From contig JAHZFL010000002.1 of the NCBI GenBank assembly GCA_019421345.1, positions 101,099-165,098 on the forward strand: a DNA stretch of 64,000 bases, given 5' to 3'. Below, piece after piece: positions 20,437 through 28,630 of this stretch; within the stretch, counting starts at the first letter, position 1, and each line of letters starts with the position of its first letter. Source of the stretch: Roseburia sp. (GTDB taxonomy: Bacteria; Bacillota; Clostridia; Lachnospirales; Lachnospiraceae). Position numbers and translations under genes: made by a program. The notes under the pieces were generated by a model, which saw nothing but the letters and a program-made list of their open reading frames with translations, had not been told where the DNA came from and did not search any database.

Positions 20437-20473
20437 CTTCGCTGTCGTTTGGTGTATCCAAACGGCAGCGAAG
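20437..20473. repeat. Strong 16-bp inverted repeat in the carB/20650 intergenic region
   Basis: CTTCGCTGTCGTTTGG and CCAAACGGCAGCGAAG pair over 16 positions with one G-T pair and a 5-base loop. Neither flank has a convincing T run, so terminator function is doubtful. The rest of 20386-20649 is A+T-rich with no gene seen. Confidence 0.6.
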
Positions 20474-20649
20474 CAGCGCATGAAAATTTGCTTATAAATA
20501 TGTTCACGAAAAAATATTAGATGAGGAAAGCTTCTTATCAAAAATATTACTTTTTATAACCTCCCCCTATGAAGCCATGCTGCTTAAACTGCGGTATCTA
20601 AATAACAGAGATGTATAAGAAATGGAACAGACACCCATAAAAACATTTT

Positions 20650-21183
20650 TTATTCTGCCTTCTTGCAATTAAATGCTATTATACTGCTTACAATAAAGAG
20701 TACGATATTGCAGACGTTTAAAACAAAGGTCACTGGACTGCCACTTAAATTATGTTCGTCCACATACCAGCCCTCCATCCAAACAATCAGATTTGATATA
20801 ACGACAACTCCAAAAATATTGATCAAATACATTATTTTAAAAATCGGTCTCTTTTTCTTCAGTGCAAACCCTACTGCAATAAAGTTGCAAATAGATATTG
20901 CCAGACAAATATATTCTGCGAATCCTAAATATCTAACCATTTTTAAATCCCCCACTTTCAGAAATTGTTCTAGACTATCCTTCAAAGCTGTCTTTTCATT
21001 AAAATAATATCTTCTTATATTACCTTCTGAATCAACATTAATTAATTGTGGAACTGTATCAATTTCAAACTCTGAAAAAATCTCTTGTGTTCCCTCTTTA
21101 TCTCTCCAATAGTCTGTATTAAAATAAAAAATTTCAACATTATTCTCAGATAACATGTCCAATAAATATTGTTCAAATATCAC
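20650..21183 (-). CDS. Membrane protein with a truncated thioredoxin-like head, 177 aa
   Basis: Residues about 1-75 (EIFYFNTDYWRD, then FEIDTVPQLINVDSEGNI) look like the second half of a thioredoxin fold, including the cis-Pro type TVPQ loop, but the CxxC half is missing. Three membrane segments follow (about 85-110, 117-135, 150-170). The first codon is a GTG at 21183 that lies inside the AGGAGGTGAT ribosome site, so the true start may be the ATG a few codons further in, or the gene is truncated. An 11-codon frame ends over the same start (21173-21208). Function unknown; resembles a bacteriocin-transport accessory type protein only loosely. Confidence 0.5.
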   Translation of the reverse strand: MIFEQYLLDMLSENNVEIFYFNTDYWRDKEGTQEIFSEFEIDTVPQLINVDSEGNIRRYYFNEKTALKDSLEQFLKVGDLKMVRYLGFAEYICLAISICNFIAVGFALKKKRPIFKIMYLINIFGVVVISNLIVWMEGWYVDEHNLSGSPVTFVLNVCNIVLFIVSSIIAFNCKKAE

Positions 21184-21226
21184 CTCCTATCAATGGCATT
21201 TCCTGCATTTTGTATTCCTCCTTCCT

Positions 21227-21345
21227 CTATACCACCGCAGCATTTTCCGGTTTCTTATGAATTTCCACTGCTGTCATGTCATCCATACAGACGGATGGCG
21301 TCACACGCAATAGAAACAGCAGATGGAATCGAACCTCTTTAAATA
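21227..21345 (-). pseudogene. Remnant of a RelB/DinJ-type antitoxin gene
   Basis: The minus-strand reading ends TPSVCMDDMTAVEIHKKPENAAVV-like residues, matching the end of the complete antitoxin at 22536-22787 (SSVCMDDMTAEEMH). DNA also matches, with CATCCATACAGACGGATG shared. The N-terminal DNA-binding half is replaced by unrelated sequence, so this is a broken copy. The short sequence after its stop also resembles the sequence after the intact copy. Confidence 0.7.
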
Positions 21346-21447
21346 ACCACAAATACTGGAAAAAAATAAACCTGAGAACTTCATCAAGTCTGCTGTCTGC
21401 TCTGTTCAAAGAATGTTCAAACACTCGTCATACAAATTGAGATTTGT

Positions 21448-21873
21448 TTATTTGTCCTTTTTCTTATCCTTGAAATCGCCTTTTCCCGGTAACGCTAATA
21501 AAAAAGAAATAACAATGATAGAAATAGTTGTCGTTGAAACAGATGACATATAATAATCTACTATTTTCAACCCTAAGCTTGTAGCGATAGTATCTAAAAC
21601 CAGATACAATACGAAAGCATATTTTTTGCTTATTCTTTCAAGTTCAGATAATGCCTTTGGTAATGCTCCTGCTATCAAACTTAATGGGCATGATACAACT
21701 GTTGCTATTATGAAAAATAATATGATGCTACCAATAGACTCATATTGAAACCCGAATAATCTCATTATAGTACCACTTACTAAAGCAATGATTGAAAGCA
21801 TTCCTATAAAAATCATTCCACTGATTATGAAAGGTATAATTTTATCTTTATTGTCAATCGAAAATTTTTCCAA
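21448..21873 (-). CDS. Small four-helix membrane protein, tentatively YrvL-like
   Basis: 141 residues with four predicted membrane segments (about 12-35, 48-70, 84-103 and 112-130) and a basic tail ending KDKKKDK. The middle FGFQYESIGSIILFF and SCPLSLIAGALPKA resembles the YrvL family of small membrane regulators in Bacilli, in which members restrain a sigma factor. The family link is from pattern memory and is tentative. No sigma factor gene is nearby. The base composition is clearly more A+T-rich than the housekeeping genes around it, in line with acquisition. Confidence 0.55.
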   Translation of the reverse strand: MEKFSIDNKDKIIPFIISGMIFIGMLSIIALVSGTIMRLFGFQYESIGSIILFFIIATVVSCPLSLIAGALPKALSELERISKKYAFVLYLVLDTIATSLGLKIVDYYMSSVSTTTISIIVISFLLALPGKGDFKDKKKDK

Positions 21874-22052
21874 ACATTTGCACGTCCTTCCATATTAACA
21901 TTGATGTAAAACAACAAATTCGCTTCATTTCCACTACTCACAGTATAATTTTATTTTTTAGGTTATGCAATCAAAAAAGAGACGAAAAATTTTTATCCGA
22001 TGTCAGAATCGTGTGCTTTTGCTGCGATACAACGTAAAGAACGCCGTTTGGT

Positions 22053-22292
22053 ATGCCGATATATAAAGTAAGAAGAACAAGGAGGTGCGTTACCGCAACA
22101 TACAGCTATCATTTTACACAGGTGTTACCCGTAAACCCCGTCGCGCCTGTAAACCGCATGGATCGGTTTACACCGCATGACAAAAAGAAGCAGCAGCAAA
22201 AAAAGGATCGGCGCGCCTTTTCCTCCATGCTGAATGAGCTTTTACAGACAGAGGATTCTGGCACATCCTCCCGATTTGATGCGTTTGCTTAA
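22053..22292 (+). CDS. Small basic protein of unknown function, 79 aa
   Basis: Starts MPIYKVRRTRRC and ends TSSRFDAFA. The middle is Pro/Val-rich (QVLPVNPVAPVNR) and then strongly charged (DKKKQQQKKDRR). No membrane segment. No clear ribosome site precedes the ATG; an AGGAGG lies inside the frame at about 22079, so the present start may be displaced. A second ATG with AGAGGA follows the stop and opens a frame of only 13 codons (MNQSIDWNRKIPG), seemingly the start of a lost downstream gene. A decayed copy lies at 20190-20385. One of very few plus-strand genes here. Confidence 0.5.
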   Translation: MPIYKVRRTRRCVTATYSYHFTQVLPVNPVAPVNRMDRFTPHDKKKQQQKKDRRAFSSMLNELLQTEDSGTSSRFDAFA

Positions 22293-22323
22293 AAAGAGGA
22301 ATTATGAATCAGAGTATTGACTG

Positions 22324-22378
22324 GAATAGGAAAATCCCCGGCTGACAATGTTACTTGCGTTCGGGGATTTTCCTATTC
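22324..22378. repeat. Perfect 17-bp inverted repeat
   Basis: GAATAGGAAAATCCCCG (22324-22340) and CGGGGATTTTCCTATTC (22362-22378) are exact complements around a 21-base loop. It directly follows the truncated 13-codon frame after the 79-residue protein and precedes the convergent antitoxin gene. It could act as a two-way terminator although the T run is poor, or be the scar of a mobile element. Confidence 0.7.
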
Positions 22379-22535
22379 TATTTGTCAGTCTTTTAACCGT
22401 CTTTCTTTGCCTCGCTCCGGCTCTGCATCCATAATGCGGATGCGCTCCGGCATTCTCTCCAACGTCAGTATGCATCTGCAATCCGGTTGTTCTATTTCCT
22501 TGCATTTTCGGGTGCGCAAAGAACACTTCCTGCCT

Positions 22536-22787
22536 CTATATCATCGTAGCCTTTTTCCAGTTTCTTATATGCATTTCCTCTGCTGTCATATCATCCATAC
22601 AGACGGATGATGGCACCCGGCGCAATGAAACAGAAAACGGAATCCCTCCCGTAAGGGAAATCTGGTTTAAATACAGATCAATCGCTGTTGCCATGGAAAC
22701 CCCTAACTGGGATAAGACTCTTTCTGCCCGTTCTTTCACAACCGGATTCACTCTTAAGTTTAACGTTGCTGTTTTTCTCCATGACAA
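22536..22787 (-). CDS. RelB/DinJ-family antitoxin, apparently without its toxin
   Basis: 83 residues. The opening TATLNLRVNPVVKERAERVL followed by SQLGVSMATAIDLYLNQIS and GGIPFSVSL is the ribbon-helix-helix pattern of RelB/DinJ antitoxins, which bind their own promoter and neutralise a RelE/YafQ-type RNase. The start is a TTG at 22787 with a weak AAGAAGG site. Downstream (22302-22535), where the toxin would be expected, there is no RelE-like frame. It is therefore an orphan or a survivor of a broken module. A broken second copy is at 21227-21345. Confidence 0.75.
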   Translation of the reverse strand: MSWRKTATLNLRVNPVVKERAERVLSQLGVSMATAIDLYLNQISLTGGIPFSVSLRRVPSSVCMDDMTAEEMHIRNWKKATMI

Positions 22788-22890
22788 GCCTTCTTATAAT
22801 TACATCGTAACGCTTTTGTCGTTGCAAAAACGATTACTTTTTATGGCATAACAAGATGCTCCGCAGCGATCACAAAGCTGATAACTATCG

Positions 22891-25596
22891 TCAGCCCTCT
22901 GTCTCTCTAAGCCTCTCCACGATCGTCTGTCTCGCCACAACACGGTAGACAAGCAGCGGAACGATCGCGCCAATCACTGCCAGAACCGGGGCGATGATAA
23001 GGATCGGTGTCACGGTCAGCCGGTAGGTAAAGAACCAGAACATACTGCTCATTGCAGACGCCATGACAGGTCCTAACAGCAGGGAGAGCACAAGTGCGAA
23101 CACCGCAGAGCCAAGCGCATACAGCAGTCCCTCAAAGACCAGCATTCCCTTTAACTGTCTGCCGCTCATACCGATCGACTGGAGCATAGCAAATTCCCTC
23201 TTTCGCGTGATGATTCCGGTCAGGATCGCGTTGACAAAGTTTAACACGCCGATCATACCAACGATAAAGCTTAACACACCTCCCAAAAGCAGGAACATCC
23301 TTCGGAAACTCTCAAACTCCGCCTGATATTTCGCCTTGCTCTCGTAGTCATAGGAAGGATTTACGTTTGTTGTGTAGTCCTCCAAAAACTGCTCCATCAA
23401 AACATTTGCCTGATCTGTCGTGTCAAATGCATACAGCATGACGGCATTGCTTCCGGTATCGCGGATAAATGTCTGGTCATTTAAGACAAACTGATCCGCC
23501 CCGTAATAGCGGTAGCTGAGCGCATTCGGAACACTCACAAGCGCCACAACCTCATACTCTTTTTCGGTGTACTTCAGCGTGCGTGTATCAACAGGACGGT
23601 CGCCGATCGCATCAAGGTCTTCATAAATCTCTCCGGTGTCGGGATTGTAGTATTCAAACTCCTCCACATACCGCAGCTTGACTTTATCTCCGACCTTCGC
23701 CCAGTGAGACCCCATTTCCGCTGTTCCGTAATCATCCTCCATGTACACCGCCGCGATGTAATTGCCCCCCGGCTCGTAGAGCTTGCGGAGATCGCCCTCC
23801 AGCACACGCAGCCGATCCAACGCATAAGCTTCCATTCCCAAAAGTGATACACGGTCCATGAGCTTACCGTCCTCCGTCTTTTCCGCCGACGCAACCTTTT
23901 CGTCCAGTTGTTTTTGGGAATACCAGCTACTATACAACTGCCGGTAGTATTCCTCGCTGACAAACTCCTGCGCAGCTTTCGTCTGCCCGTATACCTTACC
24001 ACCCTCCGTAATACCTCCGAAGTCTGCAATACTGTCCACCACACCATCCTCCACAGCGGCTTCTGCCGAAAACATTGAACCAACCCGAAAATAGGAAGCG
24101 TTTGCAACGATAAAATCGCTCACGGAATTGGAGGCAAGATATTTATCCATATCAAAGCCTCTTGTGAACAGAACCGTGGTGTTTAACAGCACGACTGCCA
24201 GAGAGAGCGACGCGACCGTCACGATCGTCTTACTCTTGCTCCTCCCAAGATTCGCAAGCGCCAGAGAAAAGACGGAAACACCCTTTTTATTAACATAAGA
24301 GTGACCCGCAAAGCGTACCGCTCGTTGTTTTCTGCGGGTGGTCTTTTTTATATCGCTGCCTTCCGTATAGCGCACCGCCTCGATTGGTGAAATTCTTGCC
24401 GCCATGCGTCCCGGCTTCGCGCAGGAAAGCAGCACAGTGAGCAGTGAAAAGACAGCCGCACCGAAAAAGATCAGTGGATTTACGGACACCACATCCACCG
24501 CCATGCCGTTTAACCGGCTTAGCACCACCGGGGTCAGCCATGAACCGATCAGCCAGCCCATAAGCAGCCCAAGCGGGATGCCGCAGCCGGAAAGCAGCAT
24601 CGCCTGATACCGCAGTAACCGTTTCACCTGCCGTCCGGTCGTTCCGATCGTCTTTAACAAACCGTAAAAACGAATGTCGCCAACTACGGAAATACGAAAT
24701 ACATTGTAAATGATCAGGTATCCGGTAAAGATGATCAGCAGCAACATGCCGGCGATCGCAAATACCACGCTAAGGTCCATGCTTTCGGAAAGCTGCGCTC
24801 CCGTATAGCCCCAGTTCACACCCTTGCGGATATAGGGCAGCTCCTCGCCGCTTGGATCCTCACTCTGATAGCCGTGATTTGCCAGAATCGTATCAAGATC
24901 ATCTCCGATATTCGCCGAGCTCTTTAGCATCACATCAAGATTAAAGCTTCCGGTCATGTTATCTTTTCCCGGAGGCGTCACGCCGACCTCCTGTAAAACT
25001 GCGTCCACCCGACTCTCCGGGATTAAGATATGACTGGCAACGATTGCCTCATCCCGCTCCCACCAGCCGCACAGCGTAAAGGTCTGCGTCGTCTTAATTC
25101 CGTCCACCGGAAAGGTGATCGTGAACTCTGCGCCAAGCTCCGGTGTAACGCCAAGAAGCTCCAGCACGCTAATATCTGTCGCCGCCTCGTTTGTTCCCTC
25201 CTCCGGGAGTCTTCCCTCGATCGGATCGCAGTACATCCAGTGCGCGTTATTTTTGTCACTGTAGCTGATCTCCACCTGACTTTTGTTAAACGGGACATCT
25301 CTGGGCATTCCCAAAAAACGCCGCACTCCGTATTCCTTGATCATTGGATCGTCCTTTAGTTCCAGATACTGCTCTTTTGTCAGGCGCTTAAAGCCTCCAT
25401 GCGAAAAGCCTCCGACCTGACGGAAATTTGACTCCTGGAACGAATCGTTGATCGACAGCGCAATCGTGAATAATGCAGTAAATAAAATCGTGGTGAGTGC
25501 GATCGCAAGCACGGCGATGATATTTCTTGTCTTTGACGCCGCAAGACTTTTGCGCGAGAGGTTGCTGATACATTTTTTATTTGCCACACGAATCAT
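22891..25596 (-). CDS. ABC transporter permease, FtsX/MacB type (antimicrobial peptide exporter-like)
   Basis: 901 residues. The protein has one membrane helix near residue 30, a large outside domain (about 60-270), a three-helix FtsX core (about 280-400), a further helix near 445, a second large outside domain, and a final three-helix core (about 770-895). This duplicated layout is common in clostridial peptide-detoxification or lipoprotein-type exporters. The gene starts 4 bases after its ATPase gene (25601-26272), so the two form one transporter. The substrate is unknown. A short inverted fragment matching codons near residue 430 lies at 26556-26612. Confidence 0.88.
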   Translation of the reverse strand: MIRVANKKCISNLSRKSLAASKTRNIIAVLAIALTTILFTALFTIALSINDSFQESNFRQVGGFSHGGFKRLTKEQYLELKDDPMIKEYGVRRFLGMPRDVPFNKSQVEISYSDKNNAHWMYCDPIEGRLPEEGTNEAATDISVLELLGVTPELGAEFTITFPVDGIKTTQTFTLCGWWERDEAIVASHILIPESRVDAVLQEVGVTPPGKDNMTGSFNLDVMLKSSANIGDDLDTILANHGYQSEDPSGEELPYIRKGVNWGYTGAQLSESMDLSVVFAIAGMLLLIIFTGYLIIYNVFRISVVGDIRFYGLLKTIGTTGRQVKRLLRYQAMLLSGCGIPLGLLMGWLIGSWLTPVVLSRLNGMAVDVVSVNPLIFFGAAVFSLLTVLLSCAKPGRMAARISPIEAVRYTEGSDIKKTTRRKQRAVRFAGHSYVNKKGVSVFSLALANLGRSKSKTIVTVASLSLAVVLLNTTVLFTRGFDMDKYLASNSVSDFIVANASYFRVGSMFSAEAAVEDGVVDSIADFGGITEGGKVYGQTKAAQEFVSEEYYRQLYSSWYSQKQLDEKVASAEKTEDGKLMDRVSLLGMEAYALDRLRVLEGDLRKLYEPGGNYIAAVYMEDDYGTAEMGSHWAKVGDKVKLRYVEEFEYYNPDTGEIYEDLDAIGDRPVDTRTLKYTEKEYEVVALVSVPNALSYRYYGADQFVLNDQTFIRDTGSNAVMLYAFDTTDQANVLMEQFLEDYTTNVNPSYDYESKAKYQAEFESFRRMFLLLGGVLSFIVGMIGVLNFVNAILTGIITRKREFAMLQSIGMSGRQLKGMLVFEGLLYALGSAVFALVLSLLLGPVMASAMSSMFWFFTYRLTVTPILIIAPVLAVIGAIVPLLVYRVVARQTIVERLRETEG

Positions 25597-25600
25597 CTCA

Positions 25601-26272
25601 TCACCCCCTCACTGCGATGCGGCCGTCTTCGATGCGGATGATCCGGTCTGCCATCTGCGCGATTTCTTCATTGTGGGTGATCATAACGATCGTCTGTGAG
25701 AAACGCTCACTCGTCACCTTGAGCAGCCCCATCACGTCCTGACTGGTACTGCTGTCAAGATTTCCCGTCGGCTCGTCCGCCAGAATGATCGCCGGCTTTG
25801 CCGCCAGCGCCCGCGCAATCGCCACGCGCTGCTGCTGTCCGCCGGAAAGATTGTTCGGCAGATTATTTAATTTTTTCTCAAGTCCTAATGTCTGAATGAT
25901 TTTCTTTATGTATGCCCCGTCCTCACGGTTTCCGTCAAGCTGGATCGGCAGCACAATGTTTTCATAGACGCTTAACACCGGGACGAGATTGTAATTCTGG
26001 AACACAAAGCCGATCTTCCTGCGGCGAAATACTGTCAGCTCCTCGTCCTTTAATTTAGAGAGTTCTCTCCCGTCCACGGTCACACTCCCTGCGGTCGGTC
26101 GGTCAAGACCTCCGAGCATATGAAGCAGTGTCGATTTACCTGAGCCGGACGTCCCGACGATCGCCACAAACTCGCCCTTCTCCACAGACAGATCCACGCC
26201 GTCTAATGCGTGCACCTCTGTCTCTCCCTTTCCGTATATCTTTTTCAGATTCTTCGTCTCTAAAATTGTCAT
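25601..26272 (-). CDS. ABC transporter ATP-binding protein (MacB/LolD type)
   Basis: The start is the ATG at 26272, with GGAGG six bases upstream; the longer open frame to 26335 has no support. 223 residues with Walker A GTSGSGKST, Q loop FVFQNYNLVPVLSVYENI, signature LSGGQQQRVAIARAL and Walker B IILADEPTGNLD. This is the standard ATPase partner of FtsX-type permeases. It energises 22891-25596. The two-component genes at 28631-30247 are of the kind that usually sits beside such transporters. Confidence 0.93.
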   Translation of the reverse strand: MTILETKNLKKIYGKGETEVHALDGVDLSVEKGEFVAIVGTSGSGKSTLLHMLGGLDRPTAGSVTVDGRELSKLKDEELTVFRRRKIGFVFQNYNLVPVLSVYENIVLPIQLDGNREDGAYIKKIIQTLGLEKKLNNLPNNLSGGQQQRVAIARALAAKPAIILADEPTGNLDSSTSQDVMGLLKVTSERFSQTIVMITHNEEIAQMADRIIRIEDGRIAVRG

Positions 26273-26394
26273 AAAAGCCTCCATTCCGAAACGGCATGGC
26301 GCGCCGTTTCCCTCATGTTGTTTTCTACAAGACAAACTTTAGCACAAGAATCTTTCGTGCTTCTTTCTGAAATCTAACAGTTTTGAAAGATTTG

Positions 26395-26517
26395 CTACTC
26401 CAAAATATGCACCTCTTTGTATTTCTCACGGCAATCCCTGTATACCTCCGGCGCGACATTCTGCCCATTCACTTCGTATTCCTGCAGCGCTATTTCTTTC
26501 AAAAAGCGAAATTCATT
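26395..26517 (-). pseudogene. Short coding remnant, about 40 codons
   Basis: On the minus strand an open frame bounded by two stops reads EFRFLKEIALQEYEVNGQ followed by NVAPEVYRDCREKYKEVH. It has protein-like composition and codon use but no start of its own with a ribosome site. It looks like the C-terminal end of a lost gene. It lies in the 379-base space upstream of the ABC operon. Confidence 0.4.
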
Positions 26518-26555
26518 TTATCCCATCTGATATGATTGTAATACAATACTTTTAT

Positions 26556-26612
26556 AAACAACGAGCGACACGCTTCGCGAGCCACTCTTATGTCAATAAC
26601 AAGGGTATCCGG
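26556..26612 (+). pseudogene. Inverted fragment of an FtsX-type permease gene
   Basis: On the plus strand this reads KQRATRFASHSYVNNKGI, which matches KQRAVRFAGHSYVNKKGV of the neighbouring minus-strand permease (around 24280-24335), also at DNA level over about 50 bases. Its orientation is opposite to the intact gene. It ends in the hairpin at 26601-26635. Confidence 0.65.
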
Positions 26613-26635
26613 CATATCATCTACCGGATACCCTT
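26601..26635. terminator. Hairpin, probable terminator between 26652 gene and the ABC operon
   Basis: AAGGGTATCCGG and CCGGATACCCTT form a perfect 12-bp stem with an 11-base loop. It follows the stop of the minus-strand gene 26652-27467 by 16 bases. The T run is weak (CCCTTGTTATT on the minus strand), so termination may be partial. Confidence 0.6.
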
Positions 26636-26651
26636 AAATGAAAATGTCTTT

Positions 26652-27467
26652 TCACTTAAAATGGTCACTGCTCAATTCATTCTCTGGTTCTTGTTTAAAC
26701 AACTCGATGCTTTTCAGTATCGTTTCTATATCCATACTATTTGCCGTATTCCAATATAAGGCAAGAAATTGTTCTCTTGCATCTGACATAGTACTTTCTA
26801 CTTCCTTTGGTCCATATTTCTTTTTCTTAAGATCCTCCTGAAATTCCCTCTCCGAATAAATTGATGACACCCAATTCATTCTCTTCATTTTCTCTCTATA
26901 TCTGGCTTCGTGTTCCAGACTTTTTATTCTCATTTCTGCCATCACCTTGCAGGATTCAATCCTTTTCTGATACATTTTCTCCAGCCCATTTAACTCCTCC
27001 TCCATCGTCATCTTCCGAAAGCCCGTTTCGGAGTTTTCATCCGCTACGTATATTTCTCTTGTTCCCTCTGCATAACCCTTTACGATTTGATCGTATGTCT
27101 TTACATATGCCTGAAAATTGTTAGCAGCGTGCTTTTCAACATAATTTATGTCCAGATCAATGCCATGCTCATTCCTCAAAAATAATGAAGCGTAATCTAA
27201 TTCGTTATCATTTCTGCTTTCCAACTCATCTGAAAGCCTCACAAACTCCTCAAAATACTCTTTCCCTGAAATTCCTTTCTCTGTCAGACTTTCATGAAAT
27301 GCAGCCCATCCCTTATCTGAAATGGAGACCAAAACAGAATCTAACTCTACCTTTGTCTGCCCTGCTTTTTCTGTCTTTTTCTCCATTGCCGCCAAACTGC
27401 CGCCCCCAACCGGAGCTTTTGCATACATTTCCTTTATATTATTCCCACCAACGGCTATCATTTTCAT
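26652..27467 (-). CDS. Hypothetical protein, 271 aa, helical
   Basis: No family recognised. No signal peptide. After a polar opening (MKMIAVGGNNIKEMYAKAP), residues about 45-85 read VLVSISDKGWAAFHESL and EYFEEFVRL, a motif seen in a loose group of clostridial unknowns. The second half is strongly charged and helical (about 165-240), probably coiled coil. It starts 12 bases after the secreted protein at 27480-28484, repeating the secreted-plus-soluble layout of 623-2077. Slightly richer in A+T than the ABC genes, so the pair may have been inserted between the two-component and ABC genes. Confidence 0.65.
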   Translation of the reverse strand: MKMIAVGGNNIKEMYAKAPVGGGSLAAMEKKTEKAGQTKVELDSVLVSISDKGWAAFHESLTEKGISGKEYFEEFVRLSDELESRNDNELDYASLFLRNEHGIDLDINYVEKHAANNFQAYVKTYDQIVKGYAEGTREIYVADENSETGFRKMTMEEELNGLEKMYQKRIESCKVMAEMRIKSLEHEARYREKMKRMNWVSSIYSEREFQEDLKKKKYGPKEVESTMSDAREQFLALYWNTANSMDIETILKSIELFKQEPENELSSDHFK

Positions 27468-27479
27468 TGCTTTACCTCC

Positions 27480-28484
27480 CTACGCTTGATTATCCCATTT
27501 GTATACGCGCGCCCATGTGATAGAATTGGAACCTACCGGTGCAAAATCATAAAAATAATTAAATTCAACAATGTCGATCAATTTCCCTGTATCTGGATCA
27601 ATCAAAACTGTCACAGAATCCATATCATCCAAATATGTATTCATCCTGTATGCCCCCGTTCCATAACAGTCAATATGATAAAAATCTGAGTCACTTCTAA
27701 ATGTGAGCATTAATGCCGGTCTGCTGCTTACCTGCATCGCCGGTCTGGTTGACTTGTAATAATGAACGGCTGCTGCCTGACTCCAATCCGAAACAATGCT
27801 CCCGTTATGGGAAGCTGTATCAATTTTTATATCATATGACTGCATTCCCGCCGAATTCGAAAGTTCCTTCACGTAAGAATAGCTAATGTCTATCGGCTTT
27901 CCATTGACGTAATTTAGAGTTCGTTCCGCATTTGCTTCATAAGTGATTCCTGCATCCTTACTTACATATTTATCCAATGCGCTGTCACTGCTTATGGGCG
28001 CTATTTTTTCAAAGCTGACCTTATAAGTACTGTCTTCCGAATAAGTGCGACTCTCTGAAACAACTGCAAAATAATAGGTTCCGGGCATCACCTGATACAT
28101 ATCATCATTTGCTGCACGCATTGACGCTTCATCGCCCGATTTCCCCACATATAGCAATGAATATCCATCCGATGATGAAATAGAATATGAAATCACTGCA
28201 GGTTCTTCTGCCGTTAACGCATAATAATCCACCTCATCCGGATGCGAGATCACATCGGATACCGGAGAATTCCATGTCACTGCTGTGGCTGTTCTTTCAA
28301 AATTATTACCCTCATTTTGTCCAGCCATTGGCAAAACAGGAACTTCCTGTTCTGAAATTTCAAGAATTTCCATCGAACCAGCCTCATTTCCCCCTAACGG
28401 CTGTGCCTGAACTTCCTGATTGAAATTGCCCAGCAAAAAAACCATAGACAAAACCAATGTCCCCGCTAAAATCCTTCCCCTCAT
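27480..28484 (-). CDS. Secreted protein with a PPC-like beta-sandwich region
   Basis: 334 residues. Signal peptide MRGRILAGTLVLSMVFLLG, likely cut after NQEVQA. Residues about 60-160 resemble a bacterial pre-peptidase C-terminal (PPC) domain: WNSPVSDVISHPDEVDYYAL, then a repeating beta pattern and MPGTYYFAVVSES. Residues about 165-334 form a second beta-rich domain with a Tyr-rich end. No catalytic residues are evident. It heads a two-gene unit with 26652-27467 and lies downstream of the histidine kinase gene on the same strand. Confidence 0.65.
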   Translation of the reverse strand: MRGRILAGTLVLSMVFLLGNFNQEVQAQPLGGNEAGSMEILEISEQEVPVLPMAGQNEGNNFERTATAVTWNSPVSDVISHPDEVDYYALTAEEPAVISYSISSSDGYSLLYVGKSGDEASMRAANDDMYQVMPGTYYFAVVSESRTYSEDSTYKVSFEKIAPISSDSALDKYVSKDAGITYEANAERTLNYVNGKPIDISYSYVKELSNSAGMQSYDIKIDTASHNGSIVSDWSQAAAVHYYKSTRPAMQVSSRPALMLTFRSDSDFYHIDCYGTGAYRMNTYLDDMDSVTVLIDPDTGKLIDIVEFNYFYDFAPVGSNSITWARVYKWDNQA

Positions 28485-28630
28485 AAAACCTCCTTCTCTG
28501 CCGCGCGAGCGGCTAGAACTATTATGGATATTATTACATTTTTAGTATAATTCTTTGCGCGAAAAATGTCAACCTGCGCCCTCCTCCGTTTTCACTTTTT
28601 CTTCCCTTCCTACCGCAAAATGCTATCATA

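Noticed and set aside
20386..20649. Possible RNA gene in the intergenic space
   Set aside because: Apart from the hairpin at 20437-20473 no promoter, terminator pair or known RNA pattern was visible.
22302..22526. Possible toxin gene downstream of the antitoxin
   Set aside because: The short frame has no RelE/YafQ features and runs through the inverted repeat at both ends.
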